From contig NZ_BEWA01000003.1 in assembly GCF_003112535.1 (NCBI RefSeq), positions 124,001-188,000 on the forward strand: a stretch of 64,000 bases of DNA, written 5' to 3'. The stretch is from Streptomyces rishiriensis. Lineage in GTDB: Bacteria; Actinomycetota; Actinomycetes; Streptomycetales; Streptomycetaceae. The notes under the pieces are model-generated. The model was given only the letters and a program-made list of their open reading frames with translations. It did not search any database and was not told the origin of the DNA. Below are positions 37,738 through 50,506 of the stretch, one piece after another. Position 1 is the stretch's first letter; the number at the start of each line of letters is the position of its first letter. A program made the translations under genes and the position numbers.

Positions 37738-38819
37738 TCGCCCGCCTCCGCGCCCTCGTCGGTGGCCGCCAGGGTGAAGGCGGTCGGGTCGGGGGCGGGC
37801 GGCCGGGCGAGGCCCATCAGGCTCGGCACGAGGTCCTCCACGACCACTCCCTCGCCCCACTTGCCGCCCTCCTCGGGCATCAGCAGTTCCGCCACGTCCA
37901 GGACGTGATGTCCCGCCATCGAGGGCAGGCAGCTTCCCCGGACCGGGCCGATCGCCGCCGCCCAGTCCGGCGGGATCGCCGCGACTCCTCGCGTCGCGCC
38001 GGCCAGGGCGCCGGCCACCGCCGCCGTGGTGTCCGCGTCGCGGCCCATGTTCACGGCCGTGAGGACGGCCTCGCGGAAGTCGCCGTCGGCCGCCGCGTAC
38101 GCGCCGAAGGCGAGGGCGACCGCCTCGGGGGCGAGGTCGGTCCACGGGTAGCCGCCGATGACGACCGCGGAGCGGACCGCCCGTTCGCCCCGGTGGGCCA
38201 CCGCCACCGCCCGGCGCAGGGAGCGCGCCGTCCAGGAGTCCTCGGGGACGACCGCCAGGGCCGAGGCCACCACGGCGGCGGGCGGCGCTCCGGCCATGGC
38301 CGCCGCGACCCCGGCGGCGACCGCCTGACCGCCGTGGATGCCCTCGCCGTCGTGGCTCACCGACCCGTCGATCGCGACCAGCCGCGCCGCTTCGGCCGGG
38401 CGCCCCGCGGCGAAGACGCCGAAGGGCGCCGCGCGCATCGCCAGGCCGTCGCTCCAGGCGTGCCGGTGCTGGGCCGAGATCGGCGCCGCCAGGCCTCGGC
38501 GGAGGTTCTCCAGGGTGCCGCGTTCGCTGAAGCCGGCGCCGCGGAAGGGGCCCTCGTCGAGGTCGGCGATCCACTGGTGCCAGGCCGATTCCACGTGGGC
38601 CGGGGTGAGCGCCGAGCCGTGGCGGGCCAGCAGCAGGCCGGAGAAGATCGCGTACTCGGTGTCGTCGGTGCCGGCCGGCCTGTCGGTGACGTACCCCGTG
38701 ATGCGGCCCCAGCGGGCGCGGATCTCGGAGGGCTTCAGGTTCTCCGCGGGTGCGCCCAGAGCGTCTCCCACGGCGAGGCCGAGCAGGGCGCCGCGGGCTC
38801 GGTCACGGATCGTCGGCAT
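37734..38819 (-). CDS. ADP-ribosylglycohydrolase family protein D (first gene of operon)
   Basis: 361 residues starting RDRARGALLGLAVGDALGAPAEN. Both metal clusters are intact: TDDTEY (51-56) and NMGRDADTTAAVAGAL (GRDADT at 259-264), the canonical DraG/ARH pattern. ATG 38819 is chosen because GGAGGAGAGG lies just upstream; a longer frame to 38912 would add unconserved residues. It heads the operon that continues through paralogues C, B and A, the ribokinase remnant, the CoA-transferase and the lyase, and it is divergent from the VIT-family gene. Confidence 0.92.
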   Translation of the reverse strand: MPTIRDRARGALLGLAVGDALGAPAENLKPSEIRARWGRITGYVTDRPAGTDDTEYAIFSGLLLARHGSALTPAHVESAWHQWIADLDEGPFRGAGFSERGTLENLRRGLAAPISAQHRHAWSDGLAMRAAPFGVFAAGRPAEAARLVAIDGSVSHDGEGIHGGQAVAAGVAAAMAGAPPAAVVASALAVVPEDSWTARSLRRAVAVAHRGERAVRSAVVIGGYPWTDLAPEAVALAFGAYAAADGDFREAVLTAVNMGRDADTTAAVAGALAGATRGVAAIPPDWAAAIGPVRGSCLPSMAGHHVLDVAELLMPEEGGKWGEGVVVEDLVPSLMGLARPPAPDPTAFTLAATDEGAEAGE

Positions 38820-39101
38820 GGGCGGCCTCTCCTCCGGGGGGGGTCCGCACGGGCGCGGAGCCGTCTGCGGATGTGTCCCACCGTCGGCGGTTGACCTGAG
38901 CCTGAAATCCACTCATGTCACCCGGTCGACATCTGTGCACACTTGCTCTCGAATGAGCACTCGAGGGTAAAGCCGCTGGTTAGCCGAGCCTTTCCTTGCT
39001 GGCGACCCGGAATCCGCAGGCGTATTTTGGTGTTGTCAGAACTTAGAACGTGTCCAAAGTTAGCTTTGGCTTAGCTACCTTTCCGTCCCAGGGGGATCTT
39101 C
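38820..39101. promoter_or_regulatory. Divergent regulatory region of the ADP-ribosylglycohydrolase operon and the VIT gene
   Basis: 282 bp without a gene. The right half is unusually AT-rich for this genome and contains the iron-box candidate described separately. A second GGTTAG-containing element with a weaker match to the same consensus lies near 38980-38996. Promoter hexamers for the minus-strand operon could not be placed with confidence. Confidence 0.4.
39060..39078. promoter_or_regulatory. Candidate iron box (DmdR/IdeR type)
   Basis: The 19-mer TTAGCTTTGGCTTAGCTAC matches the DmdR/IdeR consensus TTAGGTTAGGCTAACCTAA at 14 of 19 positions by eye. It lies 23 bp before the GTG of a VIT/CCC1-family transporter, in the promoter region. 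That a DtxR-type iron regulator binds it is inference. Confidence 0.5.
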
Positions 39102-39833
39102 GTGGCCATCATCGAGACCGAGGCGTCGCTGCACGAGGCGCACCGTGACAACCACACCCACCGGGACGTCAACGGGGGCTGGCTGCGTCCCGCGGTGTTC
39201 GGCGCGATGGACGGCCTGGTCTCGAACCTCGCCCTGATGACGGGCGTCGCCGGCGGATCCGTCGGTCAGCAGACCATCGTCATCACCGGTCTCGCGGGGC
39301 TGGCGGCCGGCGCGTTCTCCATGGCCGCCGGCGAGTACACCTCCGTCGCCTCGCAGCGCGAACTCGTCGAGGCCGAGCTGGACGTGGAGCGGCGGGAGCT
39401 GAGGAAGCACCCGCAGGACGAGGAGGCCGAGCTCGCCGCGCTGTACGAGTCGCGGGGCGTCGAGCCCGAGCTGGCGCGGCAGGTCGCGCAGCAGCTCTCG
39501 CGCGACCCGGAGCAGGCGCTGGAGATACACGCCCGCGAGGAGCTGGGCATCGACCCCTCCGACCTGCCGTCGCCGCTGATCGCGGCCGTGTCCAGCTTCG
39601 GGGCCTTCGCGCTGGGCGCCCTCCTGCCCGTGCTGCCCTATCTGCTGGGGGCCGCTTCGCTGTGGCCGGCCGTGCTGCTCGCGCTCGCCGGGCTGTTCGC
39701 CTGCGGCGCGGTGGTGGCCCGGGTGACCGCGCGGACCTGGTGGTTCAGCGGGCTGCGGCAGCTCGTCCTCGGCGGCGCGGCGGCCGGTGTGACGTACGCC
39801 CTGGGCACGTTGTTCGGAACGGCCGTAGGATAG
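39102..39833 (+). CDS. VIT1/CCC1 family iron/manganese transporter
   Basis: 243 residues with the family signature GAMDGLVSNLALMTGVAGG in the first membrane segment, AGLAAGAFSMAAGEYTSVASQRELVEAEL in the second, a charged cytoplasmic metal-binding region rich in Glu (residues ~85-145) and three C-terminal hydrophobic segments. Family members move Fe2+ or Mn2+ out of the cytoplasm. The GTG is preceded by AGGGGGA. The iron-box candidate immediately upstream supports an iron role. Confidence 0.92.
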   Translation: MAIIETEASLHEAHRDNHTHRDVNGGWLRPAVFGAMDGLVSNLALMTGVAGGSVGQQTIVITGLAGLAAGAFSMAAGEYTSVASQRELVEAELDVERRELRKHPQDEEAELAALYESRGVEPELARQVAQQLSRDPEQALEIHAREELGIDPSDLPSPLIAAVSSFGAFALGALLPVLPYLLGAASLWPAVLLALAGLFACGAVVARVTARTWWFSGLRQLVLGGAAAGVTYALGTLFGTAVG

Positions 39834-39842
39834 ATCGGATCG

Positions 39843-39868
39843 TACTTATGCGTTGGGCCGCATAAGTA
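39843..39868. terminator. Hairpin after the VIT-family gene
   Basis: Perfect 10-bp stem TACTTATGCG (39843-39852) with CGCATAAGTA (39859-39868) and a 6-nt loop, followed by GTTGTTACT. It is AT-rich for this genome. A second, weaker inverted repeat, CTGGTT/AACCAG, follows at 39880-39901. Confidence 0.6.
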
Positions 39869-40125
39869 GTTGTTACTGACTGGTTTCGGCTGCTTAACCA
39901 GCGGGCATGAGCCGTAAGCGCTGTGGGCAATGACGCCTGCGGCGCACTCGCGGGGTGGGTGACGCCGCTCCCCCCGCCCCTTCCGGCCCGGCGGGCCATG
40001 ATCCGACCGATCCCTCCCGTCCGGTCCCCCCATACTTTTCAGCCACGTCCGCGGTACCCCGCCGTCGACCCGTGGCGTCCGCATGCTGGAACGGAGTATC
40101 CGGTTCCCGAGAACCGCTCCATCAT

Positions 40126-40151
40126 GTAACCTGCACGAAATTTTGCGTTAC
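40126..40151. promoter_or_regulatory. Candidate GlnR box upstream of gltB
   Basis: GTAAC (40126-40130), six bases, GAAAT (40137-40141), then GTTAC (40147-40151). The first two elements fit the actinobacterial GlnR half-site pattern gTnAc-n6-GaAAc; the third is one base closer than ideal. GTAAC and GTTAC are also inverted copies of each other. It lies 65 bp before the gltB start codon, and control of glutamate synthase by nitrogen status would make sense. Binding is inference. Confidence 0.45.
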
Positions 40152-40215
40152 GCAGAGGGCCAACGTCGTCCCTTCGCCAGCAGACATGCCACTTGAGACG
40201 ACGACGGGAGAGCCG

Positions 40216-44806
<4,591 letters not shown>

Positions 44807-44814
<8 letters not shown>

Positions 44815-46270
44815 CCCGAAGGGCTTTTTGAACCACGGCCGCGAGGTCGCCGAGTCCCGTCCCGTCGACGTGCGTCTGAAGGACTGGAACGAGGTCTACG
44901 TCCCCGGTTCGCTGCTGCCGATCATCGGCAAGCAGGCCAGCCGGTGCATGGACTGCGGCATCCCGTTCTGTCACAACGGCTGTCCGCTGGGGAACCTGAT
45001 CCCCGAGTGGAACGACTACGCCTACCGCGAGGACTGGTCGGCGGCGTCGGAGCGGCTGCACGCCACGAACAACTTCCCGGAGTTCACCGGGCGGCTGTGC
45101 CCGGCGCCCTGCGAGTCGGCGTGCGTGCTCGGCATCAACCAGCCGCCGGTCACCATCAAGAACGTCGAGGTCTCGATCATCGACAAGGCGTGGGAGACCG
45201 GTGACGTCGCCCCGCAGGCCCCCGAGCGCCTGTCCGGCAAGACCGTCGCGGTCATCGGCTCGGGCCCGGCGGGCCTGGCCGCCGCCCAGCAGCTGACGCG
45301 GGCCGGTCACACCGTCGCCGTCTACGAGCGCGCGGACCGCATCGGAGGCCTCCTGCGGTACGGCATCCCCGAGTTCAAGATGGAGAAGCGGCACATCAAC
45401 CGCCGTATCGAGCAGATGCGCGCGGAGGGCACCCGCTTCCGCACCGGCATCGAGATCGGCCGCGACCTCAAGGCGACCGACCTCAAGAAGCGCTACGACG
45501 CCGTCGTCATCGCCGCCGGCGCCACGACCGCCCGCGACCTGCCGGTCCCCGGCCGTGAGCTCAAGGGCGTGTACCAGGCGATGGAGTACCTGCCGCTGGC
45601 CAACAAGGTGCAGGAGGGCGACTTCGTGGCGCCCCCGATCTCGGCCGAGGGCAAGCACGTCGTCGTCATCGGCGGCGGCGACACCGGCGCCGACTGCGTG
45701 GGCACCGCCCACCGTCAGGGCGCGGCCTCCGTCACCCAGCTGGAGATCATGCCCCGTCCGGGCGAGGAGCGGAACGCGGTCTCCCAGCCGTGGCCGACCT
45801 TCCCGATGCTCTACAAGGTCACCTCCGCGCACGAGGAGGGCGGCGAGCGGGTCTACTCCGTCTCCACCACCCACTTCGAGGGCGACGAGGACGGCAACGT
45901 CCAGTGGCTGCACCTCACCGAGGTCGAGTTCGTCGAGGGCAGGCTGACCCAGAAGCCGGGCACGGAGCGCAAGATCCCCGCCCAGCTGGTGACGCTGGCG
46001 ATGGGCTTCACGGGCACGGACCGCGAGAACGGTCTCGTCGAGCAGTTCGGCCTGGAGCTCGACGAGCGCGGCAACGTCGCCCGCGACGCCGACTTCGCGA
46101 CCAACGTGCCGGGCGTGTACGTCGCCGGCGACGCGGGCCGCGGCCAGTCGCTCATCGTGTGGGCGATCGCGGAGGGCCGCTCGGCCGCCCGCGGCGTCGA
46201 CCGGTTCCTCACCGGCGTCAGCGAACTGCCGGCCCCGATCCGCCCGACGGACCGCTCGCTGATGGTCTGA
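44807..46270 (+). CDS. gltD: Glutamate synthase small subunit
   Basis: 487-residue beta subunit that passes electrons from NADPH through FAD and two 4Fe-4S clusters to GltB. The N-terminal cysteines are in [14 protein letters not shown] and CPAPCESAC. The FAD site is [15 protein letters not shown], the NADPH site [11 protein letters not shown], and the C-terminal FAD motif is [18 protein letters not shown]. The start overlaps gltB by eight bases, so the two subunits are translated together. Confidence 0.97.
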
Positions 46271-46325
46271 CGCCCCGCTGCGGGGGCACCCCGAACGTCC
46301 CGTACAAAGGCGTGCGGAACACCAC

Positions 46326-46366
46326 GCGGCGCCTGCCACGTCCCCGACCGGACCGGCAGGCGCCGC
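46326..46366. terminator. Bidirectional hairpin between gltD and the chitosanase gene
   Basis: Perfect 12-bp stem GCGGCGCCTGCC (46326-46337) with GGCAGGCGCCGC (46355-46366), 17-nt loop, midway between the convergent gene ends at 46270 and 46407. Confidence 0.65.
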
Positions 46367-46406
46367 GGCATGTCCGCCGCATCCCACGGACGGCGGCCGG
46401 GCGTCC

Positions 46407-47363
46407 CTACGAGACCTGGAACGTCTCCCCGTACACCTGCCAGCGCAGCGGCGGACGCAGGTCGAGGTTGCCCTCCCGCAGGAAGCGGCGCTGGGTGGTG
46501 TCGACGCGTGAGGTGTCGACGCCGGGGTGCCGGATCAGCATGGCGCGGCGGCGGGCGTCGAGGAACGCGCCGAGGTAGGCGGCCTCGCCGCCGCCTTGGG
46601 CCGGGGTGCGGGCCTGGCGCGTCGCACGCGCGCGGATGCCGTCGAAGCTGGTCGGTCCCGTGCCGGGGCCGTGGAAGACGAGAGCGTCGTAGTAGATGAA
46701 CTGGCCCAGCGCGCCCAGTCCGTCGGCCCGGCCCCGGCGGACCGCCGGATCGAAGTAGACGCGGTCGCGCTCGGCGTCCTGGGCGGCCCGGAAGGCGGGG
46801 ACCCGGGACTCGGCGCGCCAGGCGTCCGGGAAGCCGGGGTCCAGACCCTCGTGCGAGTCGCTGCCGTCGACGCGGCGCAGGGCGGGCAGATAAGGGGCGA
46901 GCGCGTTGTCCGGGTGGGCGCGGGTGTAGCCCTCGACGAGGGCCAGCAGATCGTGGGTGCCGGTGCAGAAGCCGATCAGGCCCGCGGTGTAGCCCTGGCC
47001 GTCGCCGATGTCCTCGACATAGCCGTACGCGCTGCGCCAGTCCAGGGTGCCGTTCTCCGCGCTGGCCACGATCTGCTGGGCGAGTTCCTTCTGTGCCGGG
47101 GCGGCGAGGCCGGGCGCGGTCGCCCGCGCCCCGGCCGCCGAACCGTCGCTCTGCGCGCGGTGCCGCGGCGGTGCGGATCGCTGGGCCTGTACGGGTCGTT
47201 CGGACGGTGCCGACCTGGCGGACTGTGCGTTGCGTTCGGCCTGTGCGCGGTGTTCGAGCCGCACCGGGCGTTCGTCCTGGGCGGGTTGTGCGGTCTGCGA
47301 GGGGGTGAGCAGGTACACCGTCGACGCCACTGCGGCGCAGACCAGGGCGGCGGCACGTTTCAT
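46407..47363 (-). CDS. csn: Secreted chitosanase, glycoside hydrolase family 46
   Basis: 318 residues. A signal peptide (MKRAAALVCAAVASTVYLL) is followed by an unusual ~65-residue Arg/Gln/Ala/Pro/Ser-rich linker, then the GH46 domain from ~92. The catalytic acid is Glu103 in ASAENGTLDW and the base Asp121 in EDIGDGQGYT, 18 residues apart as in the Streptomyces N174 enzyme. IGFCTGTHDLLALV, ERDRVYFDPAV and RTPAQGG are also diagnostic. It hydrolyses chitosan outside the cell. TAGGGT (complement of 47371-47376) lies 7 nt before ATG 47363, so it is probably leaderless. Confidence 0.95.
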   Translation of the reverse strand: MKRAAALVCAAVASTVYLLTPSQTAQPAQDERPVRLEHRAQAERNAQSARSAPSERPVQAQRSAPPRHRAQSDGSAAGARATAPGLAAPAQKELAQQIVASAENGTLDWRSAYGYVEDIGDGQGYTAGLIGFCTGTHDLLALVEGYTRAHPDNALAPYLPALRRVDGSDSHEGLDPGFPDAWRAESRVPAFRAAQDAERDRVYFDPAVRRGRADGLGALGQFIYYDALVFHGPGTGPTSFDGIRARATRQARTPAQGGGEAAYLGAFLDARRRAMLIRHPGVDTSRVDTTQRRFLREGNLDLRPPLRWQVYGETFQVS

Positions 47364-47609
47364 GCCGCACACCCTAGAGCGGGAATGTCTTGTTCCTTGT
47401 CATTTCATCATCATTGGCCGGTGTGTGAACAGATGGGCGAGCCGGGGCCGGTAGGGGACGCTGTGCGCCATGGTCGCGATCTGTCGCACCCGGCCCGGGG
47501 GATCGTCACCGCGTAGCCGGTCCGACGCCCGCTGATTGTCCGCACCGTTGGCTCGGCCGGTCCGCCGTGGCACCCTGAGGACGTTGATCCGAGGGGGAGG
47601 CGACGACGC
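47364..47609. other. Divergent intergenic region
   Basis: 246 bp between the chitosanase and cytochrome b genes. The chitosanase -10 hexamer lies at its left end. GAGGGGGAGG (47591-47600) is the cytochrome b ribosome binding site. Around 47400-47415 there is a short CATTTCATCATCATT stretch. No coding gene or regulator site was recognised. Confidence 0.4.
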
Positions 47610-49286
47610 ATGGCTGACGGCGCGCGATCGGTGAACGAGGGCGCGGGCGGCGGGAGTTCGGGGCGGCGGGGCGAGCCCGGCCGGGGCGAGCGGGTCGCCG
47701 ACTGGGCCGACGGACGGCTGGGACTGTACGCGCTGGCCAGGGCCAACCTGCGCAAGGTGTTCCCGGACCACTGGTCGTTCATGCTGGGCGAGATCTGTCT
47801 GTACAGCTTCCTCGTCCTGCTCCTGACCGGCGTCTACCTCACCCTGTTCTTCGAGCCGAGCAGCGCCGAGGTCGTCTATCACGGCACGTACGTCCCGCTC
47901 AACGGCGTCACCATGACGAAGGCCTACGAGTCGACGCTGCACATCAGCTTCGACGTGCGCGGCGGGCTGCTGATCCGGCAGATCCACCACTGGGCGGCGC
48001 TGGTCTTCGTCACCGGCATGCTCGTGCACATGATGCGGGTGTTCTTCACCGGCGCGTTCCGCAAGCCGCGCGAGGTCAACTGGCTCTTCGGCTGGCTGCT
48101 GTTGTTCCTCGGCATCCTCACCGGACTGACCGGCTACTCGCTCCCCGACGACCTGCTGTCCGGCACCGGGGTACGGTTCGCGGACGGTGCGATCCTGTCC
48201 GTCCCGATCGTCGGCACGTACCTGTCGTTCTTCCTGTTCGGCGGGGAGTTCCCGGGGCACGACATCATCTCGCGGTTCTTCCCCATCCATGTGCTGCTGC
48301 TGCCCGGGATCATGCTGGGGCTCGTCGTCGCCCATCTCATCCTGGTGTTCTTCCACAAGCACACCCAGTACCCGGGGCCCGGACGCGACCAGGAGAGCGT
48401 GGTCGGCATGCCGTTCATGCCGGTCTACATGGCGAAGGCGGGCGGGTTCTTCTTCCTGGTCTTCGGCGTGCTGGCGGTGATGGGCGCGATCGCGAGCGTC
48501 AACCCGGTGTGGGCGTTCGGGCCCTACCGCCCGGACCTGGTGACGACCGGAGCCCAGCCCGACTGGTATCTCGGCTTCTCCGAGGGGCTGATCCGGGTCA
48601 TGCCGGGATGGGAGATCGACGCCTGGGGCCACACCCTGGAGCTGGGCGTGCTGATCCCGTTCTCCCTCTTCCCGCTGATCCTGCTCGCCATCGGCGTCTA
48701 CCCCTTCGTCGAGGCGTGGATCACCGGGGACGGGCGCGAGCACCACATCCTGGACCGGCCGCGCAACGCGCCCGTGCGCACCGGCCTCGGGGCGGCCTGG
48801 CTGGCGCTGTACGCGGTGCTGCTGATCGGCGGCGGCAACGACATCGTCGCCACGCATCTGCATCTGTCCATCAACACGATCACCTGGTTCGTGCGGGTGT
48901 CCGTGTTCGCCGCCCCGGTGGTCGCCTTCACGGTGACCAAGCGGATCTGTCTGGGGCTGCAGCGCCGCGACCGCGACAAGGTGCTGCACGGGCGGGAGAC
49001 GGGCACCATCAGGCGGCTGCCGCACGGCGAGTACGTCGAGGTCCACGAACCCCTGGGCCCAGGCGCGCTGTTCACCCTCACCCAGCACGAGCAGAGCCCG
49101 CCGTACGCGATCGGGCCGCTCGTCGACCACAACGGCGTGCGGCGGCCGGTCACCGTGTCCCAGCGGGTGCGGGCGCGGCTCGCGCGGGCCATGTTCGGCG
49201 CCGGCAGCCGTATCCCCAAGCCGACGCCCGAGGAGTACCGGGAGCTGACCGGCGGGCACGGGCCCGGCCACGGCCACGGGCACTGA
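47610..49286 (+). CDS. Cytochrome b subunit (QcrB-like), encoded without bc1 partners
   Basis: 558-residue integral membrane cytochrome b. Residues ~25-230 contain the b haem helices: QIHHWAALVFVTGMLVHMMR gives one histidine pair 14 residues apart, and FPIHVLLLPGIMLGLVVAH gives the other, 15 apart, the spacing known for actinobacterial and b6-type proteins. The Qo-site segment is PVWAFGPYRPD rather than a clear PEWY. The C-terminal ~100 residues are hydrophilic and end in a Gly/His run. The usual qcrC and qcrA genes are absent here, so this is an additional paralogue. Confidence 0.9.
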   Translation: MADGARSVNEGAGGGSSGRRGEPGRGERVADWADGRLGLYALARANLRKVFPDHWSFMLGEICLYSFLVLLLTGVYLTLFFEPSSAEVVYHGTYVPLNGVTMTKAYESTLHISFDVRGGLLIRQIHHWAALVFVTGMLVHMMRVFFTGAFRKPREVNWLFGWLLLFLGILTGLTGYSLPDDLLSGTGVRFADGAILSVPIVGTYLSFFLFGGEFPGHDIISRFFPIHVLLLPGIMLGLVVAHLILVFFHKHTQYPGPGRDQESVVGMPFMPVYMAKAGGFFFLVFGVLAVMGAIASVNPVWAFGPYRPDLVTTGAQPDWYLGFSEGLIRVMPGWEIDAWGHTLELGVLIPFSLFPLILLAIGVYPFVEAWITGDGREHHILDRPRNAPVRTGLGAAWLALYAVLLIGGGNDIVATHLHLSINTITWFVRVSVFAAPVVAFTVTKRICLGLQRRDRDKVLHGRETGTIRRLPHGEYVEVHEPLGPGALFTLTQHEQSPPYAIGPLVDHNGVRRPVTVSQRVRARLARAMFGAGSRIPKPTPEEYRELTGGHGPGHGHGH

Positions 49287-49318
49287 CGCCCGCCCGGACC
49301 GGCCCTCGCCCGGCCGCT

Positions 49319-49891
49319 TCACCGCTCGGGCGGCCAGTTGCGCAGCAGCACGTCGAGGGCGTCCAGGATCCGCGTCCAGGTCTCCTGGGTGTCGGGGGCG
49401 CTGTGGCTGAAGCCGCCGCCCAGCTCCAGGCTGACGTAGCCGTGGAAGACGCTGCCCAGCAGGCGGACGGCGTGCGTCTGGTCCGGTTCGGCGAGGTCGT
49501 AGCCGCGCAGGATCGCGCGGGTCATCCGGGCGTGCCGGCCGCCCGCGCTCGCGGCCGCCGCCTCGGGGTCCAGTCGCAGCTGGGCGGCGGCGTAGCGGCC
49601 GGGGTGCTCGCGGGCGTAGTCGCGGTAGACGTCGGCCAGGGCCGTCAGGGCGTCCTTGCCGGCCCGCCCGGCCAGCGCGACGTCCCCCCGGTCGGCGAGC
49701 TCGGCCAGCGCCAGCAGCGCGATCCGGGTCCGCAGATCGTCGGAGTTCTTCACATGCGAGTACAGGCTCGCGACCTTGACGTCGAAGCGCCTGGCCAGCG
49801 CGGAGACGGTCACCTGGTCGAAGCCGACCTCGTCGGCGAGTTCCGCGCCCGCCCGGACCAGGCGTTCCGTGCTCAGCCCCACGCGCCCCAT
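49319..49891 (-). CDS. TetR-family transcriptional regulator
   Basis: 190 residues. N-terminal HTH: TERLVRAGAELADEVGFDQVTVSALARRFDVKVASLYSHVKNSDDLRTR, with the VKVASLYSHV recognition helix typical of the family. The C-terminal domain (ARMTRAILRGYDLAEPDQTHAVRLLGSVFHGYVSLELGGGF) resembles the TetR_C_33/WHG ligand-binding group. ATG 49891 is chosen because GGGAG lies ~6 nt upstream; ATG 49948 would add an unconserved Pro/Ser/Gly stretch. It is divergent from the FBP-domain gene with a perfect palindrome between them. Confidence 0.9.
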   Translation of the reverse strand: MGRVGLSTERLVRAGAELADEVGFDQVTVSALARRFDVKVASLYSHVKNSDDLRTRIALLALAELADRGDVALAGRAGKDALTALADVYRDYAREHPGRYAAAQLRLDPEAAAASAGGRHARMTRAILRGYDLAEPDQTHAVRLLGSVFHGYVSLELGGGFSHSAPDTQETWTRILDALDVLLRNWPPER

Positions 49892-49974
49892 GATCGTCTC
49901 CCGCCCGGATCCGCCGCTCGGCGCGGCGGGCTGTCTGCCGACGGCCATTATGCGCTACCCGTAACGGATTAAGT

Positions 49975-49999
49975 ATTTGCCTAAAGATTTTAGGCAAAT
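49975..49999. promoter_or_regulatory. Perfect 11-bp-arm palindrome, probable TetR operator
   Basis: ATTTGCCTAAA (49975-49985) and TTTAGGCAAAT (49989-49999) flank a 3-bp centre. It ends immediately before TAGCCT (50000-50005), the -10-like hexamer of the FBP gene, so a bound repressor would block that promoter. It lies between the divergent TetR gene and its probable target. Confidence 0.75.
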
Positions 50000-50012
50000 T
50001 AGCCTGACGGAC

Positions 50013-50504
50013 ATGAAGCCGCTGACCGAACAAGAGATCCGCGCCGCGTTCGTGAACTGCACCAAGGGCGAGGCGAAGCGCCTGTCCGTGCCGCGCGACC
50101 TTGCCGACCGGCCCTGGGACGACCTCGACTACCTCGGCTGGCGGGACCCCCAGGCCCCCGACCGGGCCTACCTCGCCGCGGAGCTGGACGGCCGGCCCAG
50201 AGCCCTCCAGCTGCGCTCGACCGCCTCCGGCTCCTGGCAGGCCCGGCGCAGCATGTGCACGATGTGCCTGACCACCCACTCCGGCGGCGTCTCCCTGATG
50301 GTCGCGCCCAAGGCGGGCCGGGCCGGCCAGCAGGGCAACTCCGTGGGGGCCTACATCTGCAGCGACCTCGCCTGCTCGCTGTACGTGCGGGGCAAGCGGG
50401 ACGCGGGCGCCGGCGCCCGGTTGCACGAGACGCTCACGCTGGAGGAGAAGATCGAACGCACCGTGGCCAACCTCGCCGCGTTCATCGCCAAGGTGACCGC
50501 CTGA
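50013..50504 (+). CDS. FBP-domain (FusB-like) zinc-binding protein
   Basis: 163 residues. The first ~75 are helical, and the C-terminal part carries a four-cysteine treble-clef site: Cys82 and Cys85 in SMCTMCLTTHSGG, Cys117 and Cys121 in YICSDLACSLYVRG. This matches the FBP domain, found in FusB/FusC-type EF-G-binding proteins that free stalled elongation factor from fusidic acid; whether this homologue binds EF-G is unknown. TAGCCT lies 7 nt before ATG 50013, with no ribosome binding site. The gene ends two bases before the convergent acyl-CoA dehydrogenase gene. Confidence 0.85.
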   Translation: MKPLTEQEIRAAFVNCTKGEAKRLSVPRDLADRPWDDLDYLGWRDPQAPDRAYLAAELDGRPRALQLRSTASGSWQARRSMCTMCLTTHSGGVSLMVAPKAGRAGQQGNSVGAYICSDLACSLYVRGKRDAGAGARLHETLTLEEKIERTVANLAAFIAKVTA

Positions 50505-50506
50505 GG

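Noticed and set aside
31515..38819. ADP-ribosylation toxin-antitoxin or phage-defence module (DarTG-like)
   Set aside because: No ADP-ribosyltransferase, macrodomain or restriction partner is present; the operon ends in CoA metabolism genes instead.
38979..38997. A second iron box near GGTTAG
   Set aside because: Only about 11 of 19 positions match the consensus; too weak to call beside the better site at 39060.
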